Shown here one piece after another: positions 41,366 through 49,749 of a DNA stretch of 52,677 nucleotides (the stretch's first letter is position 1; each line of letters starts with the position of its first letter). Source of the DNA: Alphaproteobacteria bacterium (lineage in GTDB: Bacteria > Pseudomonadota > Alphaproteobacteria > Caulobacterales > Aquidulcibacteraceae); the NCBI GenBank assembly GCA_018971945.1, contig JAGWZH010000010.1:1-52677 (forward strand), in the 5' to 3' direction. The notes under the pieces are model-generated. The model had not been told where the DNA came from. It made no database searches and was given only the letters and a program-made list of their open reading frames with translations. The position numbers were made by a program, and so were the translations under genes.

Positions 41366-43855
41366 ATGGCGTTCATGATCACGGTCACCTTGGCGGCTTT
41401 GGCGCTCATCGCCCTCGGCGCGCTCGGAGCATTCGCCCTTCGCCTGCGTTCTGAACTCAGAGCCGCGAGGGCCGAGATCGATGCGCTGAAAGTGCGCCTG
41501 GCCATGCCGACGCTCCAGGTCGACATTGGTCCACAATGGCGCCAAGCGCAGACCATCTCTTTGGAAAGCGTCTCTTGGCCGTTGGCCGCCATGACCCCGC
41601 TCTCGCCCGACTTGGCCGCGCCCCCGGCTTGGCCGGTCGACCCTCCGAAGCCCAACGCGCCGTCGCCTGCAAGGCCGGCCCGCCCTTCCCTGAGAAGCGC
41701 CGGCCGCCAGATCGCACCCATGACTGGACCCAAACTGAGCGCCGACACCTTGGGCCATTCCCTCTTTCCCGCCACGAGCGCAGACCCCACCCCGGCGGAT
41801 GGCGATCAGGCCGGCCCTGATCGGACCGTGCCTGGACCCGCTCTGGGCGCCGCCCTCTGCGGGGTCTACGCCATGGCCGCAGCGGCTGGGTTTCTTTTCA
41901 GCTGGCCGTGGCCTGCAACCCTGTGCCTTCTGCTTGCGCTATCGGGCGCCACGGCGACCGGCCTCAGGCGAAGAGACAAGCCCGCTGGTCTCTGCCTCAG
42001 CTTCGCGCTGGCGGGGACGGCGCCATGGACGGCGACCTTCATGGGAGCGCCGCTTGGAGTGGCTGCGCCGATCGCTGCGGGGGTCGCCGCGATGGCCGCC
42101 TTGAGCGGACTTGGCTGGCGGCAGCCCGCCTTGACCTGGACTGCAGCGGCGCTGGCGACCTTGGGCTCGATCGCCCTCGTCGCTCTCGCCTCCGTCTCTG
42201 CAGGTGCGCCGGCGCTGGCCCCGGCGGCCTTGGCCGCCGCCACGCTGTCGATGTTGGGACTGGTCCATGCTTCCGCAGCGCCAGACGCCCCGTCTCGATG
42301 GGCGGCGAGCGCCCTGCACGCCGCGGCGCTGGCCGCCCTCGCGGCGGGCGCAGCAGGCTTTGGGGTCGGCGGCGCGTTCGGATGGGGCTTAGCCCTCGTG
42401 GTGGCGGCGACGCTGGCCCTGGCTCACGGGCCCGCGCGGGACGCAGCCCTGATCTCTGTTTGGCTCGCAGCCTGCGCTGGCCTTTTCTCCCTTTCCGGCG
42501 ACGTCCTGGCAACGCCAGCCATGACCCCCGCGGCCGCTCTCGCAGGCGCTGGCTTTTTGGGGGCTGGCCTTGTCCGGACGCCGCGACCGGAGAGCCATGG
42601 GCTGGTCCTGTTCGCCCTCGCGGCGGCCGCGCCTCTGGCGGCGGTTCCCCTTGCTCTGGATGGCCCGGCCGCGGGAATAGGGTTCGGCGCAGTTGCGGCG
42701 CTGCTGGGGCTGGGTTTCGCCAGAGCCGCGCAGGCGTGCGGCGGCGCTCGGCAAACCACGCTTGCGGCTTGGCCCCTGGCCCTCGGCGCCGTTTCTGCGG
42801 GCGCCGGCGCCTTGAACGCGGCGGCGCCGCCCGCCCTGATCGGCCCGCTCGCTGCGGCGGCCGCCGTGTCGCTTTCGCTGACGGCCGCACGGACGAAAGC
42901 GCCAGCCGTGGCGGCGGCCGCGGCGGCTTCAGCTGTCTTTGCCTGCCTGGCTGTGCTCGACGCCGTGCGCCTCGCACCCTCAGCGGCGTCGAGCTGGACG
43001 GGCGCAATCCTGGCCGCGGCCGCCCTGCTTTTGGGCGCTTGGCTCTTGTCGACCCGCCGTCTGGGAGGCGCTCCGGCCACTGGGTTGACGCTCGGCGTCT
43101 TCGGCGTCCTGACAGCGATCGCTGCGCCCTTGTTCCTATTCCCAGAAGTGGCTTTCGATTTGCGCGGTGCGGGAGCAATAGCCTCAGCCTGGCTCGCGCT
43201 CGGCCTTGTGCTCTGCGCCCTCGGGGAGAGGGACGGGGCGGCGCAACACGCTGGCCTCGCAGCGGCGGCGGCAGGGTCAGGCCTTGCGACATGGGCGCTC
43301 ATCGGGACGGCCAATCCGTGGTGGAGCCCAGAGGCATTGCCGCTCCCCGCAGGCGCCGCTGGGACAGCCCTCCTGTTGGGGGCAGGCCTGCCCGCCTTTT
43401 TGAGTGCTGCAATGGCGGCGGCGACGGCCTCAGGCGGGCGCCGGCGGGCGAGCGCCGCCTTCGGCGCAAGCGCTGTCGCCCTGACGCTCGCCGGCGCAGC
43501 CCTTGCCTTGCGTAGCGCCGCATTCGGCCCCGCAGGCCTCTCGGGGCAAAGCGTCTCCTCAATCGAGTTGATCGGGCTCACGCTGACGATGGCGGGCCTC
43601 GGCGGGACCCTGGCGATGGCCCCAAGCCTGACCGCAAGGCGCGCCGGCCTTGGTCTTCTCGCAGCGGCTGCGGTGAAATTCACTCTGCTCGATCTTCATG
43701 CCGCAGGGCTTGCCCCTGCCTTCGCATCGGCAGCCCTGGGACTGGTCCTGTTGTGGGCGGCCATCGCGGCGCGGAGCAGGCTTCAGGCCCTGTGGCGCGC
43801 CGATCCCCAGTCATGGCGGGCGCCAATCAAAGCCCTAGAACAAGCTTCGCCATGA
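41366..43855 (+). CDS. DUF2339 domain multi-pass membrane protein
   Basis: 829 residues, very Ala/Leu/Gly-rich. A single N-terminal helix and a short coiled segment (LRLRSELRAARAEIDALKVRL) are followed by a Pro-rich linker. Then come more than twenty hydrophobic segments to the C-terminus. This arrangement and the closing LGLVLLWAAIAARSRLQAL are typical of the DUF2339 family, whose function is unknown. The last 29 bases overlap the 3' end of the convergent acyl-CoA dehydrogenase gene. Probably an inner-membrane protein. Confidence 0.85.
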   Translation: MAFMITVTLAALALIALGALGAFALRLRSELRAARAEIDALKVRLAMPTLQVDIGPQWRQAQTISLESVSWPLAAMTPLSPDLAAPPAWPVDPPKPNAPSPARPARPSLRSAGRQIAPMTGPKLSADTLGHSLFPATSADPTPADGDQAGPDRTVPGPALGAALCGVYAMAAAAGFLFSWPWPATLCLLLALSGATATGLRRRDKPAGLCLSFALAGTAPWTATFMGAPLGVAAPIAAGVAAMAALSGLGWRQPALTWTAAALATLGSIALVALASVSAGAPALAPAALAAATLSMLGLVHASAAPDAPSRWAASALHAAALAALAAGAAGFGVGGAFGWGLALVVAATLALAHGPARDAALISVWLAACAGLFSLSGDVLATPAMTPAAALAGAGFLGAGLVRTPRPESHGLVLFALAAAAPLAAVPLALDGPAAGIGFGAVAALLGLGFARAAQACGGARQTTLAAWPLALGAVSAGAGALNAAAPPALIGPLAAAAAVSLSLTAARTKAPAVAAAAAASAVFACLAVLDAVRLAPSAASSWTGAILAAAALLLGAWLLSTRRLGGAPATGLTLGVFGVLTAIAAPLFLFPEVAFDLRGAGAIASAWLALGLVLCALGERDGAAQHAGLAAAAAGSGLATWALIGTANPWWSPEALPLPAGAAGTALLLGAGLPAFLSAAMAAATASGGRRRASAAFGASAVALTLAGAALALRSAAFGPAGLSGQSVSSIELIGLTLTMAGLGGTLAMAPSLTARRAGLGLLAAAAVKFTLLDLHAAGLAPAFASAALGLVLLWAAIAARSRLQALWRADPQSWRAPIKALEQASP

Positions 43856-45047
43856 TGTTGCGCTGGACCTCGTTTGAACCCGCATAAATCGAGGCCTTGC
43901 GGTAGTTAAAATAGGCGGGAGCCGCTGGCGCCGCATAACGCGGCCCCGGCAAGGACTCGTTGGCGAAGCCTTTCGCATGGGCGAAGGTGTCCTGTACAAA
44001 AGGCTGCGCGTAGACGCCCACCGCTTCAAGCGTCAACTCCGTGATCGCCTGCTGCACTTCGGTCCCTGCGCATTTGAGCATGGAAGACGCCGCCCCGACC
44101 CCCTCGCCTGATCCCACGGACGCGAACAGACGAAGCTCGCGCGCGTCAAGCGCTGCGACTTTGATCTCAAGATCGGCGATCTTGGCGCGAAAATCCCGAT
44201 CCTCAATGAGAGGACGGCCGTCGCGCTGCTCGAGGCGGGCGATCCGTTTCACTTTGGCCAGCATCGCTTTCAGACCGGGGCCATACGCATTGCCGCGCTC
44301 GAACTCCAGCAGATATTTTGCATAGGTCCAGCCTTTGCCCTCTTCCCCAATCCGGTTCCCTACAGGAACGCGCACATTGTCGAAGAAGACTTGATTGACC
44401 TCTTGCTGTCCCTCGGCCGGGCCATCAAGCGTCGGCAACGCGCGGACGCTCACGCCAGGGGTCCGCATGTCCGCCAGAATAAAACTGATGCCTTCCTGCG
44501 GCTTGTTTTCGTGACTGGTCCGGACAAGGCAAAAAATCCAGTCCGCCCATTGCGCATGGGTCGTCCAGATCTTGGAGCCGTTCAGAATATAGTCGTCCCC
44601 ATCGCGGACCGCCTTCATTTGAAGAGAAGCAAGGTCGGAGCCTGATCCGGGTTCGGAATATCCCTGGCACCACCAGATGTCTGACGCGAGAATGGGGGGC
44701 AGATGCTTGGCCTTCTGCTCGGGCGTGCCGAAAGCCATGATCACCGGGGCGACCATCTTCAGGCCCATGGGAGACACCACCGGGCAGCCAGCGGAAGCAG
44801 TCTCCATGGCGAAAATGTAGCGCTGCGTCGGCGTCCATCCCGGGCCGCCATACTCTTTTGACCAATCCGGCGCCGCCCAGCCGCGCGCATGCAGCCTCTT
44901 CTGCCAACGGACCTGGCCCTCCTTGTCTAAATAGCCGTTCTTGCTCATCGCCATCATGGCCTTGAGCTCGGGATCGAAGGCTTCGGCGATGAAACGCCTT
45001 ACCTCTTCCTGGAAAGCCCGATCCGTCTCGGAAAATCCCATGTCCAT
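43827..45047 (-). CDS. Acyl-CoA dehydrogenase family protein (catalytic-Glu position altered)
   Basis: 406 residues with the three-part acyl-CoA dehydrogenase fold (helical, beta, helical). FAD contacts are CQGYSEPGSGSDLAS and KIWTTHAQWAD. Near the C-terminus the usual YEGT-Glu motif reads YAGSNEVQRNIMAKLVLGL, so the residue that is Glu in MCAD-type enzymes is Ala. It is a paralogue of the gene at 51336-52532 and of the size of pimeloyl-CoA dehydrogenase large subunits. It may be the FAD subunit of a two-gene enzyme. Next to it on the same strand are two ABM-fold genes. Confidence 0.92.
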   Translation of the reverse strand: MDMGFSETDRAFQEEVRRFIAEAFDPELKAMMAMSKNGYLDKEGQVRWQKRLHARGWAAPDWSKEYGGPGWTPTQRYIFAMETASAGCPVVSPMGLKMVAPVIMAFGTPEQKAKHLPPILASDIWWCQGYSEPGSGSDLASLQMKAVRDGDDYILNGSKIWTTHAQWADWIFCLVRTSHENKPQEGISFILADMRTPGVSVRALPTLDGPAEGQQEVNQVFFDNVRVPVGNRIGEEGKGWTYAKYLLEFERGNAYGPGLKAMLAKVKRIARLEQRDGRPLIEDRDFRAKIADLEIKVAALDARELRLFASVGSGEGVGAASSMLKCAGTEVQQAITELTLEAVGVYAQPFVQDTFAHAKGFANESLPGPRYAAPAAPAYFNYRKASIYAGSNEVQRNIMAKLVLGL

Positions 45048-45102
45048 GCCGGCCCCTCACTCCTCACGCAGCCCAACCCGCCAAACCACCCGAAAGGCAC
45101 GC

Positions 45103-45438
45103 TCAGCTCAAAGGGCCAAAGATCTCAACCTGCGGCGCGCCATCCAACAGCCGATCAAACCCCGGCAGCGCGCCTCTCATATGAGCGGTGTCGCCATGAG
45201 CTTCATAATCGGCCCAGCTGCGGAACCGCATGATGATGACATAATCGAAGTTCGACCCTAGCGCTTGATGGGCGCAATACCATAGGCAACCATGCTCAAA
45301 GCGCGCGATATCAGCGCTCAACCCCCGCACCAAATGATGAAATTCCTCCCGCTTGCCATCTTTCACCCGCACCCGGGCCAGAATGGTAAGGGGGCCTTGG
45401 GGAGTATAGGGGTCTTCCGCCCGGCCCTGATTGTCCAT
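45103..45438 (-). CDS. Antibiotic biosynthesis monooxygenase (ABM) domain protein
   Basis: 111 residues in a single ferredoxin-like ABM domain: LTILARVRVKDGKREEFHHLVRGL, HGCLWYCAHQALGSNFDYVIIMRFRSWADYEAH, then AHMRGALPGFDRLL. Members act as small cofactor-free monooxygenases or in haem or quinone chemistry; often the role is unknown. It begins exactly where the previous ABM gene ends, so the two are co-translated, and lies 55 bp upstream of the acyl-CoA dehydrogenase gene. The pair may form a heterodimer. Confidence 0.85.
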   Translation of the reverse strand: MDNQGRAEDPYTPQGPLTILARVRVKDGKREEFHHLVRGLSADIARFEHGCLWYCAHQALGSNFDYVIIMRFRSWADYEAHGDTAHMRGALPGFDRLLDGAPQVEIFGPLS

Positions 45439-45729
45439 TCAAACCACCACGTCATAGGGGGTGACCGACGGAGGGGCAGCAAGGCATGCCCCCAAAGCAG
45501 GCGACAGCGCCTTGAAATGTGCGCTGTTCCGGTGGGCCGTGATGGCAGCCTCGTCGTCGTAAAGCTCAAGAACAACAAAGAGCCCTGGCGTGGAACGGCT
45601 CTTGGTGAATGTGTAAAGTCGACAGCCCGGCTCATTGGCCCTCACCGCGGCGGCAAGGGCCTGGGCTGCCTCGACAAACCCCGCTTCCATGCCGTCCTTC
45701 ACGGTCAGCGCCGCCGTCACAGCGATCAT
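45439..45729 (-). CDS. Antibiotic biosynthesis monooxygenase (ABM) domain protein, second copy
   Basis: 96 residues in one ABM domain: IAVTAALTVKDGMEAGFVEAAQALAAAVRANEPGCRLYTF (read in pieces), LFVVLELYDDEAAITAHRNSAHF. This is the canonical quinol-monooxygenase-like (YgiN) layout. It is first in a run with the next ABM gene and the acyl-CoA dehydrogenase. The function in this operon is unknown; a link to aromatic or acyl-chain catabolism is inference. Confidence 0.87.
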   Translation of the reverse strand: MIAVTAALTVKDGMEAGFVEAAQALAAAVRANEPGCRLYTFTKSRSTPGLFVVLELYDDEAAITAHRNSAHFKALSPALGACLAAPPSVTPYDVVV

Positions 45730-45824
45730 ATCCGCCTCCCCCTTGGTTCAAACCAGGGTGAAGAGAATACGAAGGCGGCCCATTGCCGCAATGTTGGGAC
45801 GCAGTCTTCGCCGAAAGGCGGGTT

Positions 45825-46331
45825 TCAACTGCCGCGCGGGGCGCAGGCGTTCGCCACAGCGATCAACTGCCGCGCAGCGTCAGGACCCCAGTCATGGCCA
45901 GAGACGGGCCCCAAGACAGCGACGGTCTGTCCTTCGAAAAGGTCAAGGACCGCCATGTCCAACGGCGACAGAGCGAAACGGGCGCCGGAGGACCCCGCCG
46001 GCGAGGCGGGCGCGACGCCAGCCGCAACAATCTCGGCGGAGCCCAGGGCAAGACCCAGGCTGACGGGCCCTGGAGCCAAGGCGAAGGTCCAATCGCGGAC
46101 CAGGATCGGGCCGCGGGGCGCCTCGCAGCTCATCTCCACCAGCAGCGCGCCCTGCGGCGAGCGAAGGGTCGCTGTCGCTGTGCGGGTGGGCGCGTCGTAA
46201 TCGAAAGCCCAAGCGCCGGTCGAGCGCAGCATGGGGAACGGCGGAGGCGCAGGCGGAGGCGGCGGCGGCGACGCGCAGGCAGCCATCCCCAGCGCCATGC
46301 CAGCCGTCAGAATCGATCGAAACCAGCCCAT
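45825..46331 (-). CDS. Hypothetical lipoprotein
   Basis: 168 residues. The signal peptide ends in MAAC, with Cys at residue 20, followed by a run of Pro (about 26-34). The rest is a small beta-rich domain (AWAFDYDAPTRTATATLRSP, LVEMSCEAPRGPILVRDWTFAL, ALSPLDMAVLDLFEG). No known family recognised. It is a typical secreted lipoprotein of unknown role, 19 bases after the enoyl-CoA hydratase stop... on the same strand, so they may be co-transcribed. Confidence 0.7.
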   Translation of the reverse strand: MGWFRSILTAGMALGMAACASPPPPPPAPPPFPMLRSTGAWAFDYDAPTRTATATLRSPQGALLVEMSCEAPRGPILVRDWTFALAPGPVSLGLALGSAEIVAAGVAPASPAGSSGARFALSPLDMAVLDLFEGQTVAVLGPVSGHDWGPDAARQLIAVANACAPRGS

Positions 46332-46349
46332 GCTCTCGTCCTCGCTTTG

Positions 46350-47150
46350 CTACGCGCCCGTGAACCGCGGCGCCCGCTTCTCCAGGATCGCGGCCACGCC
46401 TTCTTCATGATCGGCAGTATGGTGCATCAACGCCTGGGCCGCCGCCGACATCTCCAAAAGAGCGTCATAGGATGCGGTTTGGCCCTGCCGCAAAAGCAGC
46501 TTCGCCATACGCAGAGCCTGCGGCGGTTGTTGGGCGATCTTTTGCGCGAGCGCTTCAGCCTCGGCCGCAAGCTCCCCCGCGGGCACCACCTTGGAGACCA
46601 GACCCCACTCCAAGGCGGTGGCGGCATCGATGACGTCGCCAGTGAACAAGAGCTCCGCGGCGCGGCTCGGGCCGATCAGGCGAGGAGTCAGCCACGCCCC
46701 TCCGTCGCCCGGGATCAGGCCGAGTTTGAGGAAAGTGACGCCGAATTTCGCGTTGTCGGCGGCAATGCGTATATCAGCGAAGCAGGCGACATCGCAGCCA
46801 AGGCCGATGGCGGCGCCGTTCACGGCGGCGATGAGGGGGGTCTCCAGGTGATAAAGACTGCGCGCGATCCGGTGGATATTGCCGCGATAGCCCTCGCGCA
46901 CCTCGGCCGGAGACCCGGCGAACGCCCCCTCACGGCTCTGCATGGCTTTCACATTGCCGCCCGCCGAGAAGGCTCGACCCGCGCCTGTCAAGATCGTGCA
47001 GCGGATCGACCGATCGGCGTTAATGGCGCGGCAGGCCTCCTCGAACGCTGCGCCGTCCCCCGGCTCGCCAAGGGCGTTCAGGGCCTCGGGGCGATTGATC
47101 GTCAAGGTTGCAATCGCGCCTCGGACTGATAATGCGACAACTGACGACAT
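46350..47150 (-). CDS. Enoyl-CoA hydratase/isomerase family protein
   Basis: A 266-residue crotonase-fold enzyme. Oxyanion-hole segments are GAGRAFSAGGNVKAM and NGAAIGLGCDVACFADIRIA. The catalytic pair region is KLGLIPGDGGAWLTPR, where the Glu-type residue of enoyl-CoA hydratase is replaced by Asp. FTGDVIDAATALEWGLVSKVV follows. It hydrates or isomerises enoyl-CoA in fatty-acid or related breakdown. ATG 47150 has gaggtgtg eight bases before it; the longer upstream frame is not conserved. It probably works with the acyl-CoA dehydrogenases nearby. Confidence 0.92.
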   Translation of the reverse strand: MSSVVALSVRGAIATLTINRPEALNALGEPGDGAAFEEACRAINADRSIRCTILTGAGRAFSAGGNVKAMQSREGAFAGSPAEVREGYRGNIHRIARSLYHLETPLIAAVNGAAIGLGCDVACFADIRIAADNAKFGVTFLKLGLIPGDGGAWLTPRLIGPSRAAELLFTGDVIDAATALEWGLVSKVVPAGELAAEAEALAQKIAQQPPQALRMAKLLLRQGQTASYDALLEMSAAAQALMHHTADHEEGVAAILEKRAPRFTGA

Positions 47151-47415
47151 GATCACACCTCTTAAACCGATCCGCCGTTCAAAGCCTCGGCGGTCCAAAG
47201 ATTCTTTCGCGCCCTTAAGCGTCGCTGCGCCGAGACCGACCCACCCTCGCGCCGCCCGCAACAATCCTTCGGGCCTGCTCCTTACGCGATGACCCAAGGG
47301 CGCGGAAGCTTCAATCGCCCCTCGCTTGCCGGCAGCCTGCGCCGCAGGGCGACAAAGGCTCCGATCCGGGCCCACCCTACCCCTCTCGCAAAGCAAAGTG
47401 GGCTGCGGACGAGGT

Positions 47416-47955
47416 TCAACTCGGGCCCGGGTCCGCCCTTTTCGCTGAAACCGCCTCTTTTATGCCCTCCAGCCTCAAAAGGGCCTCTTTGCGGTCAAGG
47501 CCGCCCGCGAAGCCGGCGAGCCTGCCGTCTGCGCCGATGACCCGGTGGCAAGGGATCAGGATGGAGACGGGGTTGCGCCCAACCGCCGCCCCCACAGCGC
47601 GCATCGCCTTCGGCGATCCAAGACTGCGGGCGATTGCGGCATAGGTTGTCGTGGCGCCATGAGGGATCGCCTGCAGAGCCTGCCACACCGCCCGCTGGAA
47701 CGGCGTGCCGGAGAGGCTGAAGCCCGCCTCATATCCGGGCGCGCCGCCAGCAAAATAGCGCTCCAGCGCCTTCCGGGCTTCGGCGATGAACCGGTCTTGG
47801 CCGCCGGGGGCCGCCGGCGCGGGGTATTTATGGTTCTCGAAATAGACCCCACTGAGCCCCCGCCCGTCCGAGGCAAGCGTCAGAAGCCCCACAGGGCTTG
47901 GCATGGTGGCGATGATCACGGCGCGCTCCGGTTTGGCCGGGCCACACGGCGCCAC
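47416..47955 (-). CDS. ogt: Methylated-DNA--protein-cysteine S-methyltransferase
   Basis: 179 residues. The suicide methyl-acceptor motif is PCHRV (in NPVSILIPCHRVIG), and the helix-turn-helix region TPFQRAVWQALQAIPHG and TYAAIARSLG precede it. The enzyme transfers the methyl from O6-methylguanine to its own Cys. The start overlaps the end of the upstream alkA/ada-type gene by 40 bases, so they are one operon. Together they provide O6-guanine repair, base excision and a regulatory sensor, a split version of the adaptive response. Confidence 0.93.
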   Translation of the reverse strand: MAPCGPAKPERAVIIATMPSPVGLLTLASDGRGLSGVYFENHKYPAPAAPGGQDRFIAEARKALERYFAGGAPGYEAGFSLSGTPFQRAVWQALQAIPHGATTTYAAIARSLGSPKAMRAVGAAVGRNPVSILIPCHRVIGADGRLAGFAGGLDRKEALLRLEGIKEAVSAKRADPGPS

Positions 47956-49361
47956 AACCGCAGCGCCGCATAGCCCCGATACGGCCGCCAGCGCTCGGCA
48001 GCGGCCAAAAGCTCTTTCTCAGACAATCCCGTGACTGACTGCAGGACCACATCTCCAGCTGGAAACGCGTCCTGATCCCCCAGGGCTCGCAGGCCGATAT
48101 AGGATGCGGTCCACGGGCCGATCCCAGGCAGCGCCAGAAGCCTCGCCTGAGCGGCGCGGGCGTCGGCAGGATCAAGAAAGCCGGGGTCGCGCGCGGCTTG
48201 CGCCAACCCGATGAGGGTCGCGGCCCGACGCCCTGTGAGCCCAAGCCCGGTCAAAACGTCCGGCGGCGTTTGCGCCAAAGCCGCAGGAGTGGGAAACGCC
48301 CGCGCCAACCCTGAGTCCTCTGTCATGGGTTCGCCAACCGCTGCACACACTCGCCCCACCATGGTTCGCGCCGCCGCCACGCTGATCTGTTGGCCGATGA
48401 CCGCCCTGACTGCGATCTCAAACCGATCAAGCCCCGCGGTCAGCCGCACGCCAGGCTCCAGGCGAATGTCGGGGCCAAGCGCAGGGTCTTGCGCCAGATG
48501 GGCGTCGACGGCCGCGACATCGGTGTTGAGGTCAAAAGCCTGCGCCACCCGCCCGATCAGCGGCCGCAGCGCGCTCAGCGGCTCCGGCGCGCATCGAAGC
48601 GTGAGCCCCGCCGCCTCAAAGCTGAACGACGCCAGAATCGGCTTGCCCGCCTCCACAAGCCGCAGCGTCCGCCGATAGGCGAGTCCCTCGCATTGCTCGA
48701 CGCCCGGGATCGCCCGCGCCGCCAAAAACGCCATAGCGCCTTCCGCGTCAAAGCCGCCCCGAGCGCTCAAGCGCAGCGCCACGCCGCCTCCCGCCTCCTT
48801 CGCGCCACGGTGCGCCCGCACCCGCGACGGGCTCATCCGATAGCGCTCCTGGAACAAGGCGTTGAACCGCCGCAGGGATTGAAAGCCGGAAGCGAACGCG
48901 ATGTCGGTCATGCAGAGGTCTGTGTCCCGCAGGAGGCGCTTGGCGAGGAGCAGCCGGTGCGTTTGCGCCAGCGCCACCGGCGAAGCGCCGTACACCGTCT
49001 GCACCGCCCGGCGCAGGTGCCGGTCCGACACCCCGAGCCGCTGGGCCAAACCCTCCAGCGAGCGGTCGTCCAGCGCCCCGGCCTCGATCTCCCGCACCGC
49101 CGCGGCCGCCAACCGGTCCTTCGCTTCCAGAGGGCTCAAGCCCGGCGCGAGTTCTGGCCGACACAAAAGGCAAGGCCGGAACCCCGCCCCTTCAGCCGCC
49201 GCGGCGGAGGCGAAAAAGCGCCGGTTCTCCCGCTTCGGCGTCCGCGCCGAACAGATGCAGCGGCAATAGATGCCCGTAGAGGTGACGCCGACAAAGAACG
49301 CGCCGTCATGGCGGCGGTCCTTGGCGTCGATGGCGGCGTGGGCCTGGGCGTCGGTCAACAT
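47916..49361 (-). CDS. Ada-type sensor fused to AlkA DNA-3-methyladenine glycosylase
   Basis: 481 residues with domains in order: an Ada zinc/methyl-phosphotriester domain (about 1-75) with the four Cys in IYCRCIC and RPCLLCRPE; an AraC-type helix-turn-helix (about 85-185; LEGLAQRLGVSDRHLRRA and DIAFASGFQSLRRFNALF); an AlkA N-terminal domain (about 190-290); and a HhH-GPD glycosylase domain (LPGIGPWTASYIGLRALG, with catalytic Asp in FPAGDVVL). It should both sense methyl damage and excise alkylated bases. It lacks the O6-methylguanine domain, which is the next gene. The first Cys motif is CRCIC, where CRPSC is usual, so it has one extra Cys. Confidence 0.93.
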   Translation of the reverse strand: MLTDAQAHAAIDAKDRRHDGAFFVGVTSTGIYCRCICSARTPKRENRRFFASAAAAEGAGFRPCLLCRPELAPGLSPLEAKDRLAAAAVREIEAGALDDRSLEGLAQRLGVSDRHLRRAVQTVYGASPVALAQTHRLLLAKRLLRDTDLCMTDIAFASGFQSLRRFNALFQERYRMSPSRVRAHRGAKEAGGGVALRLSARGGFDAEGAMAFLAARAIPGVEQCEGLAYRRTLRLVEAGKPILASFSFEAAGLTLRCAPEPLSALRPLIGRVAQAFDLNTDVAAVDAHLAQDPALGPDIRLEPGVRLTAGLDRFEIAVRAVIGQQISVAAARTMVGRVCAAVGEPMTEDSGLARAFPTPAALAQTPPDVLTGLGLTGRRAATLIGLAQAARDPGFLDPADARAAQARLLALPGIGPWTASYIGLRALGDQDAFPAGDVVLQSVTGLSEKELLAAAERWRPYRGYAALRLWRRVARPNRSAP

Positions 49362-49418
49362 GAGACGGGTTTAGCCTGCGCCGCCCCGCCTCGTCTCGCC
49401 GTTTTCGGACTCTCAAGG

Positions 49419-49658
49419 TCAGTGCGTCGCGTGATACCCGCCATGACGGCGCTTGCGCTCGGCGGCGGCGGGGACGCGCGCGAGAAGGGGCGGCGCCCGC
49501 GTCGGCCGCCCCATCAGCGCGCCCCCGCATGTCGGACACGCGCCGCCGCACTCGGCCTCGGCGCTGTCTGTGCAGGACGCGCGCTCAAACGAGCCGATGA
49601 CCGCCCCCTCTTCACCAGGAGCGAGCTCCGCCTCGCAGCAATCGCCGTTGGGCCGCAT
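49419..49658 (-). CDS. Small Cys-rich hypothetical protein
   Basis: A 79-residue frame with seven Cys (NGDCCEAEL, ERASCTDSAEAECGGACPTCGGALM). The CxxC near the middle suggests a metal-binding knuckle. The C-terminal part is Arg-rich. No clear ribosome site or family was recognised. Listed as probable because the Cys pattern is unlikely by chance, but expression is uncertain. Confidence 0.45.
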   Translation of the reverse strand: MRPNGDCCEAELAPGEEGAVIGSFERASCTDSAEAECGGACPTCGGALMGRPTRAPPLLARVPAAAERKRRHGGYHATH

Positions 49659-49749
49659 CTGAAGCGTGACAAAACGCCCGCCTCCGGGTAGAGACGGGCG
49701 TTAAGCAAGACAAGGGGCAGGCGACCAGCCGATGGTCGTTTAGCGACGC

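Noticed and set aside
42039-43292. 417-codon minus-strand frame inside the DUF2339 gene
   Set aside because: Extreme Arg/Pro content; it is the antisense of an Ala/Leu-rich membrane protein.
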